Below, piece by piece: positions 35,115-44,377 of a stretch of DNA of 64,000 nucleotides. The stretch covers positions 1,488,001 through 1,552,000 of the forward strand of contig CAVWBO010000007.1 of NCBI GenBank assembly GCA_963753185.1. The letters run 5' to 3'. The notes beneath the pieces are model-generated. The model worked only from the letters and a program-made list of their open reading frames with translations, was not told where the DNA came from and ran no database searches. A program made the translations under genes and the position numbers. Numbering within the stretch: position 1 is the stretch's first letter; each line of letters begins with the position of its first letter. The stretch comes from SZUA-442 sp963753185. GTDB taxonomy: Bacteria > Actinomycetota > Acidimicrobiia > Spongiisociales > UBA5794.

Positions 35115-35468
35115 TCAGTCCCTGACGACGAAGGAGATGGCCGAAGACAGGACGGTGAGTACGAGGGCCCCGAGTACGTTGGCGAGGGCGCCGTCGCTCG
35201 TGATCCCCACATCCATCGACCCTGCGAGGGCGATCAACCCGAACATCACGAGCACGTTGATGGCGAGTGTTGCGAGGCCGAGCGTCATCACCCGAAGTGG
35301 CAGGGCGAAGACCTTGAGGATGGGGATCACGATGGCGTTGGCGAGCCCGACCAGGAGAGCGACGACCACGAGGACCCACGCCTCGCCGTCGAACCCCAGA
35401 CCTGGGACGATGCGGAACGTCAACCACACCGCCGCGACCATCAGACCGAGCCGAATCAGCAGCTTCAT
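35115..35468 (-). CDS. Phage-holin-superfamily IV (4-TM) membrane protein
   Basis: 117 aa, four membrane helices with hallmark LLIRLGLMVAAVWLTFRIVPG, VVALLVGLANAIVIPILK and the C-terminal SAISFVVRD. Despite the family name these are ordinary chromosomal genes in actinobacteria. It lies one base upstream of the large hydrolase gene, so they are likely co-transcribed. Confidence 0.85.
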   Translation of the reverse strand: MKLLIRLGLMVAAVWLTFRIVPGLGFDGEAWVLVVVALLVGLANAIVIPILKVFALPLRVMTLGLATLAINVLVMFGLIALAGSMDVGITSDGALANVLGALVLTVLSSAISFVVRD

Positions 35469-35549
35469 GGGCTAGACAGTAGTCGTGACCGGGGATTGGG
35501 CCTTCACTGGGGTGCCGAACGCAGGTAACGTTCGTACAGGGAGCAAGCC

Positions 35550-35945
35550 ATGCCGAGACCGGACAAACAGATCAGCAACCGCGGACCTCTCGACGGTCCC
35601 GTGTCGGCGTCGCGCCCTGTCGTCTGGAAGAAGTACGCAGGACCAGAGACGATCGAGGCGTCCGATGACGGGTTCGCGCCGGTGGATATCACGGTCGATG
35701 ACATCACGGTCGTGACCCGATCTGCGCCTCCCGAGTCACCTGCGCCTCCCGAGGAGATCTCGAAGTGGACGGCCCGCGCCACGGCCGCGCAGCTCCCCCT
35801 CGCGGCGGTGTCTGAGGACGTTGTCATCCAGCCGAGAACGCGACCCACGACCCGGACGGAGTGGGTCGTCACACGCAGTGTCGAGGGCAGGACCTACCGG
35901 CGAACCGATGTCCTGACGACGGTGGAGGAGCACTCGGGCGCCTGA
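35550..35945 (+). CDS. Hypothetical protein
   Basis: 131 aa, soluble, low complexity in the middle (PPESPAPPEE), with a C-terminal part that reads as beta-strands (TEWVVTRSVEGRTYRRTDVL). No motif or family recognised. Codon use matches the neighbours, so I believe it is coding. Confidence 0.5.
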   Translation: MPRPDKQISNRGPLDGPVSASRPVVWKKYAGPETIEASDDGFAPVDITVDDITVVTRSAPPESPAPPEEISKWTARATAAQLPLAAVSEDVVIQPRTRPTTRTEWVVTRSVEGRTYRRTDVLTTVEEHSGA

Positions 35946-36020
35946 CGGCATCGGCGCGTCGACGACGCAGGTGACGGTCTAGTGTGCGTAGTGTGCCTCG
36001 ACGGAGGTGCGAGCGTTCTC

Positions 36021-37490
36021 CTACGCAGGTGGACCGCACACGTCGTCGAGTTTCTCGAGGCCGAGTTCGTCGATCGCACGCTGCGGATCCGTGATCACGA
36101 GGTTCACATGCTCGTGGACGAGGTCGATGTTGGCGACACGACCCGGTTGGCCGTCGTCCCGATACTTGAGGTGGTACTCGGGTGGGATGAACCGTACCGA
36201 CACCACACTGTCGAGATCGAGGTCGGGGAGCAGCTGGACGAGCTGCGGCAAGGCGTCGAGGGGGATGTCCGTGAGCGTCGTGTCCTTGACGACGTCCGCG
36301 AGTTTCCCGAAGTTGCGTAGCAGGGACACCGGGTCTGCCTTGTCGATGATCGCCTCGATGACGCACCGCTGGCGATTCATGCGGAAGTAGTCGCTGTCCT
36401 GGTTCCTCGTTCGGGAGTACGCGAGTGCGAGGTGGCCGTCCAGCTCCTGCCAGCCCTGGTCGATCTGGATCCTCTCGGTCGTCGTGCCATCCTCGTTTGG
36501 ATACTCCTCGTCGATCACGGTCGAGGGGATGTAGATCTCGACACCGCCGAGCGCGTCCACGATGTCGACGAAACCATCCAGGTTCACCATGGCGTAGTAG
36601 TGGATCGGGATCCCGAGGAACTCCGAGATGACGCCCTTCACAGCGTTCTCGGAAGGCGTTCCCGGTCCGGGGAACGCCTCCGGATGCTGTTCCCCTGCAA
36701 CCCACAGCTCGTTGATCAGCTCGGGATAGCAGTTGCAGTCCCAGACACCCATCCCGTCCGGCAGGGGGGCCTGGGTCCAGTTCCGGGGAACCGAGAACAT
36801 GGCTGCGTCACCGGTGGATGGATCGATGGACACGGTGATCATGGTGTCGGTCCGAATCCCCGTACGCCCCGTCCCGAAGTCCCCTCCGATCAGGAGGATG
36901 TTGAGGCGGTCGAGACCGTCCCATATCGCCGATCCCGTCGGCGTCGTGGATGTCGTCGTGTCCCCGGGCTGGGTCGTGACGGTCGAGCCTGTCGCATCGG
37001 TGCTCGGAGTGGTCGGCTCCTCTCCGGCAACGACGGTCGTGGACGTCGACGTTGCGGTGAACACCGAGGTCAGCAGGTCGTACTGAACCAGGTCGTAGTA
37101 ACCGAACACGACGTGGGGCACGAGGAGGACCATCGACAGTACGGCGGCGCCTCCGAGGACTGCGGCAGTGGGGGAGCGGAAGGACGCAGGCGCCCTTCCC
37201 TTGGCAGATCGATATGCATCGTCCGCTGCCCAGATGCGGTATCCGAGCAGGACGATGTTGCCGACCATCATGAGGGCGAGCGATGTCGGTTGGAGCCACG
37301 CCGTCAACACGGCGACACGGTCGCGGAAGAAGAACGCGATCACCGCGATGATGACGACATCGATGATGAGGAGATTGCGGCCACGGCGCCTGTCCCCTGC
37401 AATGAACTGGCCGACACCCGGCACGATCGCCGACGCGAAGGCCGCGAGCCATGGTTTCGATGTGGACGGTGGGGTGCCTGGGGCGGACAT
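36021..37490 (-). CDS. LytR-CpsA-Psr (LCP) family glycopolymer ligase
   Basis: 489 aa. The N-terminal region has three to four hydrophobic segments (about 10-120), then a Thr-rich linker (about 145-185) and an LCP domain (about 190-420). Catalytic-type residues are in TGIRTDTMITVSI, FSVPRN and YSRTRNQDSDYFRMNRQ. LCP enzymes transfer lipid-linked glycopolymers to peptidoglycan or arabinogalactan. It is divergent from the flippase-transferase fusion gene, which would make and flip such a lipid-linked glycan. Confidence 0.9.
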   Translation of the reverse strand: MSAPGTPPSTSKPWLAAFASAIVPGVGQFIAGDRRRGRNLLIIDVVIIAVIAFFFRDRVAVLTAWLQPTSLALMMVGNIVLLGYRIWAADDAYRSAKGRAPASFRSPTAAVLGGAAVLSMVLLVPHVVFGYYDLVQYDLLTSVFTATSTSTTVVAGEEPTTPSTDATGSTVTTQPGDTTTSTTPTGSAIWDGLDRLNILLIGGDFGTGRTGIRTDTMITVSIDPSTGDAAMFSVPRNWTQAPLPDGMGVWDCNCYPELINELWVAGEQHPEAFPGPGTPSENAVKGVISEFLGIPIHYYAMVNLDGFVDIVDALGGVEIYIPSTVIDEEYPNEDGTTTERIQIDQGWQELDGHLALAYSRTRNQDSDYFRMNRQRCVIEAIIDKADPVSLLRNFGKLADVVKDTTLTDIPLDALPQLVQLLPDLDLDSVVSVRFIPPEYHLKYRDDGQPGRVANIDLVHEHVNLVITDPQRAIDELGLEKLDDVCGPPA

Positions 37491-37581
37491 CGACGAGATG
37501 GTATCTCCGAGTCCCCAATAGTTGGCTCATCAGGCACCCGATGTGCCGAGGATCAAACACCCGAATCGGTAGTCTCACGGC

Positions 37582-39516
37582 GTGTCGACATCGAGGACCG
37601 TGGACAACGACGATACGCCCGCATCAACCGATCCGAGTCCGGCGAGCCGACGCGACCGGTACTCGTACATGGCGAGCGACGGAACCCTCGACATCGTCCT
37701 GGGGAGCTTCGTAGCGGGTCTCGGGGGATACGTCTACCAGTTCATCGGCGGCCGCTCCCTCGGTGAGGAGGGCTTCGCACCGATTGGCGTGCTCCTCACC
37801 GCCCACTTCCTCGCGTTCGTCATCGTGCTCATGCCGATCGAGCAGTTCGTGATCCGACGTCTGACGATCGGCATTCGGGGGTGGGTGGTGCCCGCCCGAG
37901 CCATTGCGTTGACCGCATCAACAGCCGCGGCGGCCACGATCGTGGTCCTCATGGCCGGTACGGACTACTTCACATCGAGGGGCGAGTTCGTGGTCTTCGT
38001 GCTGCTCACGGTCGTGGTCCACTTCTTCTTCGCTGTCGGTCGAGGCTACCTAGCGGGATTCCGCCGCTTCCGGGCGTACGGATACGTCTCGGCGGCAGCG
38101 TCCCTCCTCCGGGTTGCGATCGCGATCGCCGTCGCCGTCATCGCGCCGAGTGTGACGGGCTTTGCGTGGGCACACATCATCGGACCCCTCGTGATCGTCT
38201 TCTGGCGTCCCTGGCGCATGCCGACGACCGCGTCGCGGCTGTCCACCGAGGATGTCGCCGACGCGTCGGATCGGGGCCTCCTCACCGGTCTGGTGCTGTC
38301 GGCAGCGGCATCGCAGGCGCTGCTCCTCGCGGGTCCGCTCGTGGCTTCACGGCTCGGTGCCACGGCCGCGGAGTTCTCCATCACCTATGCGACGCTCCTG
38401 ATCGCCCGCGCGCCACTCACCCTCGGGTACAACCTCATCGCTCGCATCCTCCCACCATTCACCGAGATGGCGGTCCGCGGTGAACGCAGGGAACTGCGTG
38501 CGTGGGCCAGGGGGATCGCCATCGCCTCGCTCGTCCTCTCCGTCTTCGGCGCCCTCGCCGGCGCCGTGTTGGGGCCTGTCCTGGTATCCGTCGCGTTCGG
38601 TTCGGGATTCGAGCCCGAGCCGATGATCGCTGCCCTTGCGGGTGCGGGTGTCGTGATCGCTTCGGGCGGCTTGTTCATCGGCCAGATCCTGGTCGCGAGG
38701 GGCAAGTCATTCCGCCTCGGCGTCGCCTGGGCCGTGGCGGTCGTCGCGGCGGTCGTCCTGGTCGCGCTCCCGATCGGCGACCCGGTGTTCCACGTCATGG
38801 TTGCATTCGTCGGTGGAGAGCTCGTGGCGCTCGTCGCCCTCGTGTTCGCAGCACTCCTTCACGATTCCGACGAGGTCCACACCTCCCAGGGCTATCTGGT
38901 CGTCAAGAGATCGATCGACATCGCGGGATCGCTCGTCGCCCTCGCTCTCCTCTTCCCGATCCTGATGGTCGCCGCCATTGCCGTGCGTCTCGACTCGCCA
39001 GGGCCCGCGTTCTTCCGCCAGCAGAGGGTTGGACGCGATGGTCGTGACTTCTGGATGGTCAAGATCCGCACGATGGTGATCGACCATGACGAAGAGGTGT
39101 TCCGGGCGCACCTCGCCAAGCTGAGGGAGACCGGCGGAATCGATGACGAGTACACCATCCGGATCGACGAGGATCCCCGGATCACGAGGGTCGGGTCACG
39201 CCTTCGTAGGTGGTCCATCGATGAGCTTCCGAACTTCTGGAACGTGCTGAAGGGATCCATGTCTCTCGTCGGCCCACGACCGCTCGTGCGGTCCGAAGCC
39301 GAGCTCATCGGTCTCGACAATCCCCGCTTCACGGTGAAGCCCGGCGTCACCGGCATGGCCCAGGTCCATGGACGGGATTCGATCGCCCTCGTCGAGAGGA
39401 CCGAGTGGGATGAGCGGTACGTGGAGCAGCGCACCACGAAGCTCGATCTCGAGATCCTGGTCGCAACCGTTCGCACCGTGTTCTCGACTCCGGGAGCCGA
39501 GGGTGGTTCGGAATAG
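37582..39516 (+). CDS. Polysaccharide flippase fused to initiating phosphoglycosyl transferase
   Basis: 644 aa from GTG 37582. Residues ~30-430 form about twelve hydrophobic segments like a Wzx/Polysacc_synt flippase (FIGGRSLGEEGFAPIGVLLT, LGATAAEFSITYATLLIARA). Residues 442-644 are a monotopic phosphoglycosyl transferase (WcaJ/WbaP C-terminal type): membrane re-entrant KRSIDIAGSLVALALLFPIL, DSPGPAFFRQQRVGRDG, catalytic D-E in SIDELPNFWNVLKGSMSLVG, then PRPL. The transferase starts a glycan on polyprenyl phosphate; the flippase moves it outward. The fusion is clean, with no stop or frameshift. Confidence 0.85.
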   Translation: MSTSRTVDNDDTPASTDPSPASRRDRYSYMASDGTLDIVLGSFVAGLGGYVYQFIGGRSLGEEGFAPIGVLLTAHFLAFVIVLMPIEQFVIRRLTIGIRGWVVPARAIALTASTAAAATIVVLMAGTDYFTSRGEFVVFVLLTVVVHFFFAVGRGYLAGFRRFRAYGYVSAAASLLRVAIAIAVAVIAPSVTGFAWAHIIGPLVIVFWRPWRMPTTASRLSTEDVADASDRGLLTGLVLSAAASQALLLAGPLVASRLGATAAEFSITYATLLIARAPLTLGYNLIARILPPFTEMAVRGERRELRAWARGIAIASLVLSVFGALAGAVLGPVLVSVAFGSGFEPEPMIAALAGAGVVIASGGLFIGQILVARGKSFRLGVAWAVAVVAAVVLVALPIGDPVFHVMVAFVGGELVALVALVFAALLHDSDEVHTSQGYLVVKRSIDIAGSLVALALLFPILMVAAIAVRLDSPGPAFFRQQRVGRDGRDFWMVKIRTMVIDHDEEVFRAHLAKLRETGGIDDEYTIRIDEDPRITRVGSRLRRWSIDELPNFWNVLKGSMSLVGPRPLVRSEAELIGLDNPRFTVKPGVTGMAQVHGRDSIALVERTEWDERYVEQRTTKLDLEILVATVRTVFSTPGAEGGSE

Positions 39517-39543
39517 CAGCTCGCCGATGGTGTTGAGGTCTCC

Positions 39544-39942
39544 ATGCATGACCCTGTCTCGCAACGCCTGAACCTGCCAGACCCGCTCATCGCGATCGTC
39601 GGCGCCACCGATGCACCTGGGAAATACGGGGGCATCATCTACCGCGACCTCAAGGCGAAGGGGTACCGGGTGGTCCCCGTGAACCCGTCGCGTCCGACCG
39701 TCGACGGTGACGCCACCGTCGCCACGCTCTCGGAACTGACGGAGCGTCCCGACATCGTCAACGTGGTGGTTCCGCCGAGGCGGACCCTCGCACTCCTCGA
39801 CGAGGTCGCCGACATCGACGACGTCGCCGTCTGGATCCAGCCGGGGGCTGCAGACGGTGCCGTTCGGGCTCGTATCGCCGAGTTGGGGATTCCTGCGCTC
39901 ATCGACGCCTGCATCATGGTCCAGGCACGCGCCAGGGTGTGA
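39544..39942 (+). CDS. CoA-binding domain protein (YccU-like)
   Basis: 132 aa. Rossmann-type CoA-binding fold: IAIVGATDAPGKYGGIIYRDL, VVPVNPSRPTVDGDATVATL, VVVPPRRTLALLDEV and the active-site-like VWIQPGAADGAVRARIAELG ending ALIDACIMVQ. Related to the CoA-binding module of succinyl-CoA synthetase. The physiological role is unknown. Confidence 0.88.
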   Translation: MHDPVSQRLNLPDPLIAIVGATDAPGKYGGIIYRDLKAKGYRVVPVNPSRPTVDGDATVATLSELTERPDIVNVVVPPRRTLALLDEVADIDDVAVWIQPGAADGAVRARIAELGIPALIDACIMVQARARV

Positions 39943-39993
39943 TTCGATACCCTCCACGGTCGGTAGGGTGTCCCTAGCGATGAGGGCTGTGGT

Positions 39994-40618
39994 GTGGCTT
40001 CCGAACAACTGAACGATCAACTTGCCGCGATCCCGGGCGTCGCATCCGCCGAGGTGACCCTCCCCGAGGATGACGGTCCTCCTGTTCGCGAGGGTCGTTC
40101 TGGACGGTTCACGTGATCCTGAGGAGGTCCGATCACGGATCAACGCCCTCCTCGGTGCTTCCGTGCCGTCCGTGCCGGAGGCGATTCCTGCGGTCGGTCG
40201 GAGGCGCAGCGGCCTCGGCAGGGGACTGGGGGAGGTCATCGAGGAGCAGGGCTCGGATCGTGAACCCGCCCACCTGCGTCCTGCCATCGAACCCGTCGTG
40301 GCAGAAATCGTGAGTGTCGGCGTCGTCGAGACGACCGACGGCGTGCATGTCGAGGTCGAGGACGATGCGGGAAACCGCCGTACCCACCTCGTCGATGCGA
40401 CCGGTTCGATCGACGATGCCATCGTCGGAGCGGTGGGAGCCCTGCTCGGCATCGGTCCGTACCACACGATCACGATCGCGGATGCCTCAACCGCCGACGG
40501 CGAGGTCGTGCTTGCGACAGCCGTCACGGCGACCGGTACAAGGACCGTCGGGGCTGCGTACGTCGAGTTCGGCCGACCATGGGCCGTGGCTCGGGCGATC
40601 TGTCGCTCGCTGAGCTGA
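39994..40618 (+). CDS. Hypothetical protein (1-bp frameshift)
   Basis: The reading starts GTG 39994 with MASEQLNDQLAAIPGVASAE and TLPEDDGPPV, then continues in the next frame as RVVLDGSRDPEEVRSRINAL to the end (about 207 aa). An extra base near 40090 would explain the split. The C-terminal part has VEVEDDAGNRRTHLVDATG and VGAAYVEFGRPWAVARAIC. No family recognised. Confidence 0.5.
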
Positions 40619-40786
40619 CCGTTGCGCTCGACATCGCTGCCTCGGCACTCTCTTGGTCGTCTTGACCCGTCCGGTCACGATGTGCTCGGTGTGTGATGCT
40701 GACCGGTTGGCGGGGTACCACGCGAATCGCCCGAACCCGCTGATGTCCGAGAGCCCGCCGATGATGGCCGCGGAACGTCTGAACGG

Positions 40787-41212
40787 TTAGGCAGCAGCCT
40801 TGTCGCTGCCCAGGCTCGGCGCACTCGCCGCGACCTTGGTCGGTCGGCTCACGACGTAGAGCGAGATGGCGGCTGCGAGCATCCAGAACGCCGCCCTCAC
40901 GTACACGCCATTGAGGACCCACACGGTCGTGATGGTGAAGCTGGCGACGATTGCGGCGATTGCTATGAACTTGGCCCGGACGGTGAACCCGTTTCCCTCA
41001 CGCCAGTCGGCGACGATCACACCGAAGAACCTGTTGTTGACGAGCCAGTGGTCGAATCGCTCCGAGGATTTCGAGAAGAGGAACGCAGCGAGGATCACGG
41101 GTCCCGTCGTTGGGATGACCGGAACGAAGACCCCGACGAAGGCCAACCCAACGAACAACCAGCCGATTCCGGCGAGTAGGACCCTCAGCGCGCGGCTCTT
41201 GACGACCGACAT
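40787..41212 (-). CDS. DUF454 (YbaN-type) membrane protein
   Basis: 141 aa with three to four hydrophobic segments. The family signature is LAFVGVFVPVIPTTGPVILA followed by FSKSSERFDHWLVNNRFFG. Function unknown; members are widespread inner-membrane proteins. Confidence 0.88.
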   Translation of the reverse strand: MSVVKSRALRVLLAGIGWLFVGLAFVGVFVPVIPTTGPVILAAFLFSKSSERFDHWLVNNRFFGVIVADWREGNGFTVRAKFIAIAAIVASFTITTVWVLNGVYVRAAFWMLAAAISLYVVSRPTKVAASAPSLGSDKAAA

Positions 41213-41268
41213 GTGGCGATGCTACGAGGTACCGCCACCGACAGTGTGTCGGGGAGTATGGTCGGTCC

Positions 41269-42048
41269 ATGCGTGATTGGGTGAAGAACCTCATGTCACC
41301 CGGCGTGCGTGAACGGGTGAGTGGAACTCCGGCGAGCGCGAGCGGTGCGTCGTCGTTCCATCTGTGGTGGGACGTCCCGTTCGGGGAACGTCTCACTGCG
41401 GCGAGCGTCACCCTCGAGATCACTCGCAGACCAGACCTCGACCGTCTCGTGTTCTTCGCGTTGCAGGTCGCCTTCATCAAGCCCGCCGCCGGGGGAGGGC
41501 ACCTCGGCCTCCAGCACCACCCTGCGTATCCCACGCAATCCGCAGTCAACTGGGGCGGATATGACGCGAATGGTGAGATCCTCGCAGGTTCCGAATCGGC
41601 ACTGCCATCGCGCCAAGGTGACCCGAACACCCGTGACTTCCGATGGGCGGCGAATCGCCCGTACCAGCTGATGGTGGAGCGCATCGATCCCGAGGCGGAG
41701 GATCAGTCCCCCGTTGCATGGCGTGGAACGGTCACGGACCTCGTCGACGGCACCCAGACGATCGTGCGCGACCTCTCGACAGCTGGTCACTACCTGCGGG
41801 GACCCGTCGTGTGGATCGAGTCCTTCGCTCCCTGCGACGCCCCACGGTTCGAGGCACGGTGGTCAAACGCGACCGTGGTGACCGAGCGGGGCGAGGTCAG
41901 GGCCATCAAGCGCATGCGAGCGGACTATCAGCCCCACGCAGCGGGTGGGTGCACGAACACCAACTCGTTCGTCGAGGGGGTGAGCTTCGTCCAACGAACC
42001 GGCCAGCTTCGCACAACGAAGGCGGGGACCACGCTCGCCATCAGATGA
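41269..42048 (+). CDS. Hypothetical protein, beta-sandwich-like
   Basis: 259 aa, soluble, no signal peptide. The composition and pattern (SSFHLWWDVPFGERLTAASV, GGGHLGLQHHPAYPTQSAVN, WGGYDANG, YQLMVERI) suggest a carbohydrate-binding or lectin-like beta fold. Two cysteines near the C-terminus (APCDAP, GGCTN). No family can be assigned with confidence. It stops 63 bases before tRNA-Val. Confidence 0.5.
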   Translation: MRDWVKNLMSPGVRERVSGTPASASGASSFHLWWDVPFGERLTAASVTLEITRRPDLDRLVFFALQVAFIKPAAGGGHLGLQHHPAYPTQSAVNWGGYDANGEILAGSESALPSRQGDPNTRDFRWAANRPYQLMVERIDPEAEDQSPVAWRGTVTDLVDGTQTIVRDLSTAGHYLRGPVVWIESFAPCDAPRFEARWSNATVVTERGEVRAIKRMRADYQPHAAGGCTNTNSFVEGVSFVQRTGQLRTTKAGTTLAIR

Positions 42049-42111
42049 CACGACGGTCCCCCGGCGACAGGTGACCCTTGAGGGGTTCCCCGGTCTACCA
42101 TCCCGCCGCAC

Positions 42112-42185
42112 GGGCGTTTAGCTCAGTTGGCTAGAGCGCTGCCCTTACAAGGCAGAGGTCCACGGTTCGAGTCCGTGAACGCCCA
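42112..42185 (+). tRNA. tRNA-Val (anticodon TAC)
   Basis: Complete cloverleaf: acceptor GGGCGTT/AACGCCC, D-arm AGCTCAGTTGGCTAGAGC, anticodon loop CTTACAA (TAC) on CTGCC/GGCAG, T-arm with GTTCGAGTCC, discriminator A, CCA not encoded. The accessory region begins directly at its 3' end. Confidence 0.96.
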
Positions 42186-42186
42186 C

Positions 42187-42209
42187 AACGTTGTCGATTC
42201 GACGACGTT
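42187..42209 (+). terminator. Hairpin terminator after tRNA-Val
   Basis: AACGTTGTC (42187-42195) pairs with GACGACGTT (42201-42209), one G-U wobble, loop GATTC, followed by TTTCC. Directly behind the tRNA 3' end, so a terminator is likely. Confidence 0.6.
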
Positions 42210-42338
42210 TCCAGGCATCGTGGCATTCGGCGCAGGGGCTCGGCCTCTGTGGTCGACCAAGATTGACTGACGCGCCGTGAAACCCTGGCGACCCATATTG
42301 CCGGTTGTGGGCGTTCTGTCCGCTGAGCGTCGGACGGT

Positions 42339-43034
42339 TCAGCCACGTTCGGGCTCCATCTGGCCCGAGGGGGATTGTGGTGACCCGTGAGTGTTAGGGG
42401 TGTGGTCTCTGACAATGAGAATGGGACAAGCCACAATCAGCCAAAGGAATAGGGCGAGACCGCCAACACCATAATCAGTCGGGATGAGCGCCACGGTGGC
42501 CGCGACGAGTATGACCCCTACCCAGGCCATCGGCTTGGGGAGCAATCCCACGACGAAGGAGCTGACGCTCATAGTGGCGGCGACACCCACAGCACCAAGC
42601 ATGAAAAGGGCAGTGATGTGTGATTTCAGGATCGATAACGGAAGCACAGCGTCGGCGAGCACGTTCGGAACGATCGGTGCGCTAATCGCCATGCGATATG
42701 ACGCATGAACGAAAGCGCCGATCGTCATGACAATCCCGAACGCGTAGGCCACAAGAGCCAACAGCTCACCTTTGGAGCCTTCCCGGGCGAGGCGCATCCG
42801 CAGCGAGGCAACAAACCCGACCAAGGCAAACGCTCCGACAATGCCGACCGTGCTTCCAGCGACGATTCTCGCCCTGTTGTCAGTGATCTCAGCCGCCAGC
42901 TCACTGACCGGACTGTCAGGCCCCAACCAACCACCATGGTCAATGATAAAGAACCCCACGAACATCAATACCAGTGCAGCCAGACCCAACCACCACCCAA
43001 TCAGGTCAAGTTCATCCGAACGATCGGTAGACAT
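42339..43034 (-). CDS. Multi-pass membrane protein, unknown
   Basis: 231 aa from ATG 43034, preceded by GAGGAG at a good distance; ATG 43064 would add ten residues. About six membrane helices, extracytoplasmic loop DHGGWLGPDSPVSELAAEIT, polar C-terminus. No family recognised. Accessory-region gene. Confidence 0.55.
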   Translation of the reverse strand: MSTDRSDELDLIGWWLGLAALVLMFVGFFIIDHGGWLGPDSPVSELAAEITDNRARIVAGSTVGIVGAFALVGFVASLRMRLAREGSKGELLALVAYAFGIVMTIGAFVHASYRMAISAPIVPNVLADAVLPLSILKSHITALFMLGAVGVAATMSVSSFVVGLLPKPMAWVGVILVAATVALIPTDYGVGGLALFLWLIVACPILIVRDHTPNTHGSPQSPSGQMEPERG

Positions 43035-43177
43035 GTTCCAGGTCTCCTCTTTCAAGTTCGCCATCGATCCCGCTACTCATACATGAGAACAGACGAACCA
43101 GACGGACAAACGGGTGACACCAGCCAGGCAGGTACATAACGGCACTTATGCGTGGGCGGATTGCTTAGGGTTGCGCC

Positions 43178-43576
43178 ATGGTGCAGGAGAGCCGTCGCAC
43201 GGTCTGGTCGAGGGTCTACGCAATCTCGACCTGGACGCTGATTGGCTACTTCTCATTGATGGCGGTAGCTCACCTGGTCCTGACCGTGCTCTTCTATCTC
43301 GGAATATGGGACACCGGAGTCGGGTACGTCTTGGACTTCGACGTTCCCGCTTGGATGATCACGATCCTCGACGGTGCCGCGGCGTACATGCTGTGGGTCG
43401 GATATCGCAGGGGACTCGGCAACCCATGGCTCGGTTTGAGTCTCACGGTGGCTGCGTCGGTGATCATGATTGGAAGGGCGTTGTGGTTCGTGATCATCCC
43501 GCTCATGATCGTGGTGACCATCGCTGGATCAATCCTCCGAGTCACGGCCAAGAACTCCGACAGGACCCACGCATAG
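43178..43576 (+). CDS. Four-TM membrane protein, unknown
   Basis: 132 aa, four membrane helices separated by short loops (DVPAWMITILDGAAAYMLWV; GLGNPWLGLSLTVAASVIMI), polar tail AKNSDRTHA. No recognised motif. Single gene on the + strand between two leftward membrane-protein genes. Confidence 0.5.
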   Translation: MVQESRRTVWSRVYAISTWTLIGYFSLMAVAHLVLTVLFYLGIWDTGVGYVLDFDVPAWMITILDGAAAYMLWVGYRRGLGNPWLGLSLTVAASVIMIGRALWFVIIPLMIVVTIAGSILRVTAKNSDRTHA

Positions 43577-43659
43577 CGGCGCACATGCGCCCCGCCGAGC
43601 ATGCATACTGCCGGCTGTGCGCTGAGCGGCGCGGATCAAGGGATCGGCGTAGGTTGGCC

Positions 43660-44307
43660 TTAGCTCGACGCGATGATCTCGCGCTTTTCGGACCAGAGTG
43701 CATAACCCATCCATACGAAGCTCGCACCAAAGATCACATCGCCGATGGTGACGATGAGATGCGATAGTGAGGCATTCGCCGGCACGCTCTCCGAAATGAA
43801 GAACATCACTGACCCGACAATGAGCAGTACGCCAGACCCACGGGGGAACACTCCTGCGCGCGTAGTTGCTATGCCAAACAGGATATAGCCCAAGATGTAA
43901 CCCAGAACGAGCACGATCACTGCATAGGTTGGCGGTGTCACGGCTTGATCAAACAAAGCGGGCGCCTCGACGGCTACGAGGTGTACGACAGTGGAGGCCG
44001 CCGCAAATATGCCGCTTACCAGCACTGTGCCAACGAATGCCAGAACGAAACCGACCAGCCCGAGCCAGCCTGCTTCTTCCACTTGGCGCGCATACAGTCC
44101 CACCAGGCCGAAAAGCATCAAGATTGCCGCAACCCAATAGACCTGATGCGCTAGCGCCCATCTCGGGCTGAGGTAGGCGTCAAGGTCTTCGCCGACAGGA
44201 TGAAGGAGTGCGCCCAGGGCGTAGAGGACGCCTGCCAAGATGTTTACCAGTCCACTCCAACGGATTAGTTTCGCCGTTGACACTCCATTTGCCTTCCGTT
44301 GGGACAC
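43660..44307 (-). CDS. Multi-pass membrane protein, unknown
   Basis: 215 aa from GTG 44307; an internal GTG at residue 9 is also possible. About six membrane helices. The N-terminal pattern (IRWSGLVNILAGVLYALGAL, LHPVGEDLDAYLSPRWALAH) resembles small DUF-type actinobacterial membrane proteins, but I cannot name one. Its 5' end lies only 70 bases from the IS30 left end. Confidence 0.55.
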   Translation of the reverse strand: MSQRKANGVSTAKLIRWSGLVNILAGVLYALGALLHPVGEDLDAYLSPRWALAHQVYWVAAILMLFGLVGLYARQVEEAGWLGLVGFVLAFVGTVLVSGIFAAASTVVHLVAVEAPALFDQAVTPPTYAVIVLVLGYILGYILFGIATTRAGVFPRGSGVLLIVGSVMFFISESVPANASLSHLIVTIGDVIFGASFVWMGYALWSEKREIIASS

Positions 44308-44377
44308 GGCGAAGCGCAGCCGCTCTCCAAACCCTACGCATCAATCTCAACGTGTCCATGGCCGAACATATCGGCCT

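Noticed and set aside
35115..35468. Prophage marker (holin family)
   Set aside because: This family is a common chromosomal 4-TM protein in actinobacteria and no phage gene is nearby.
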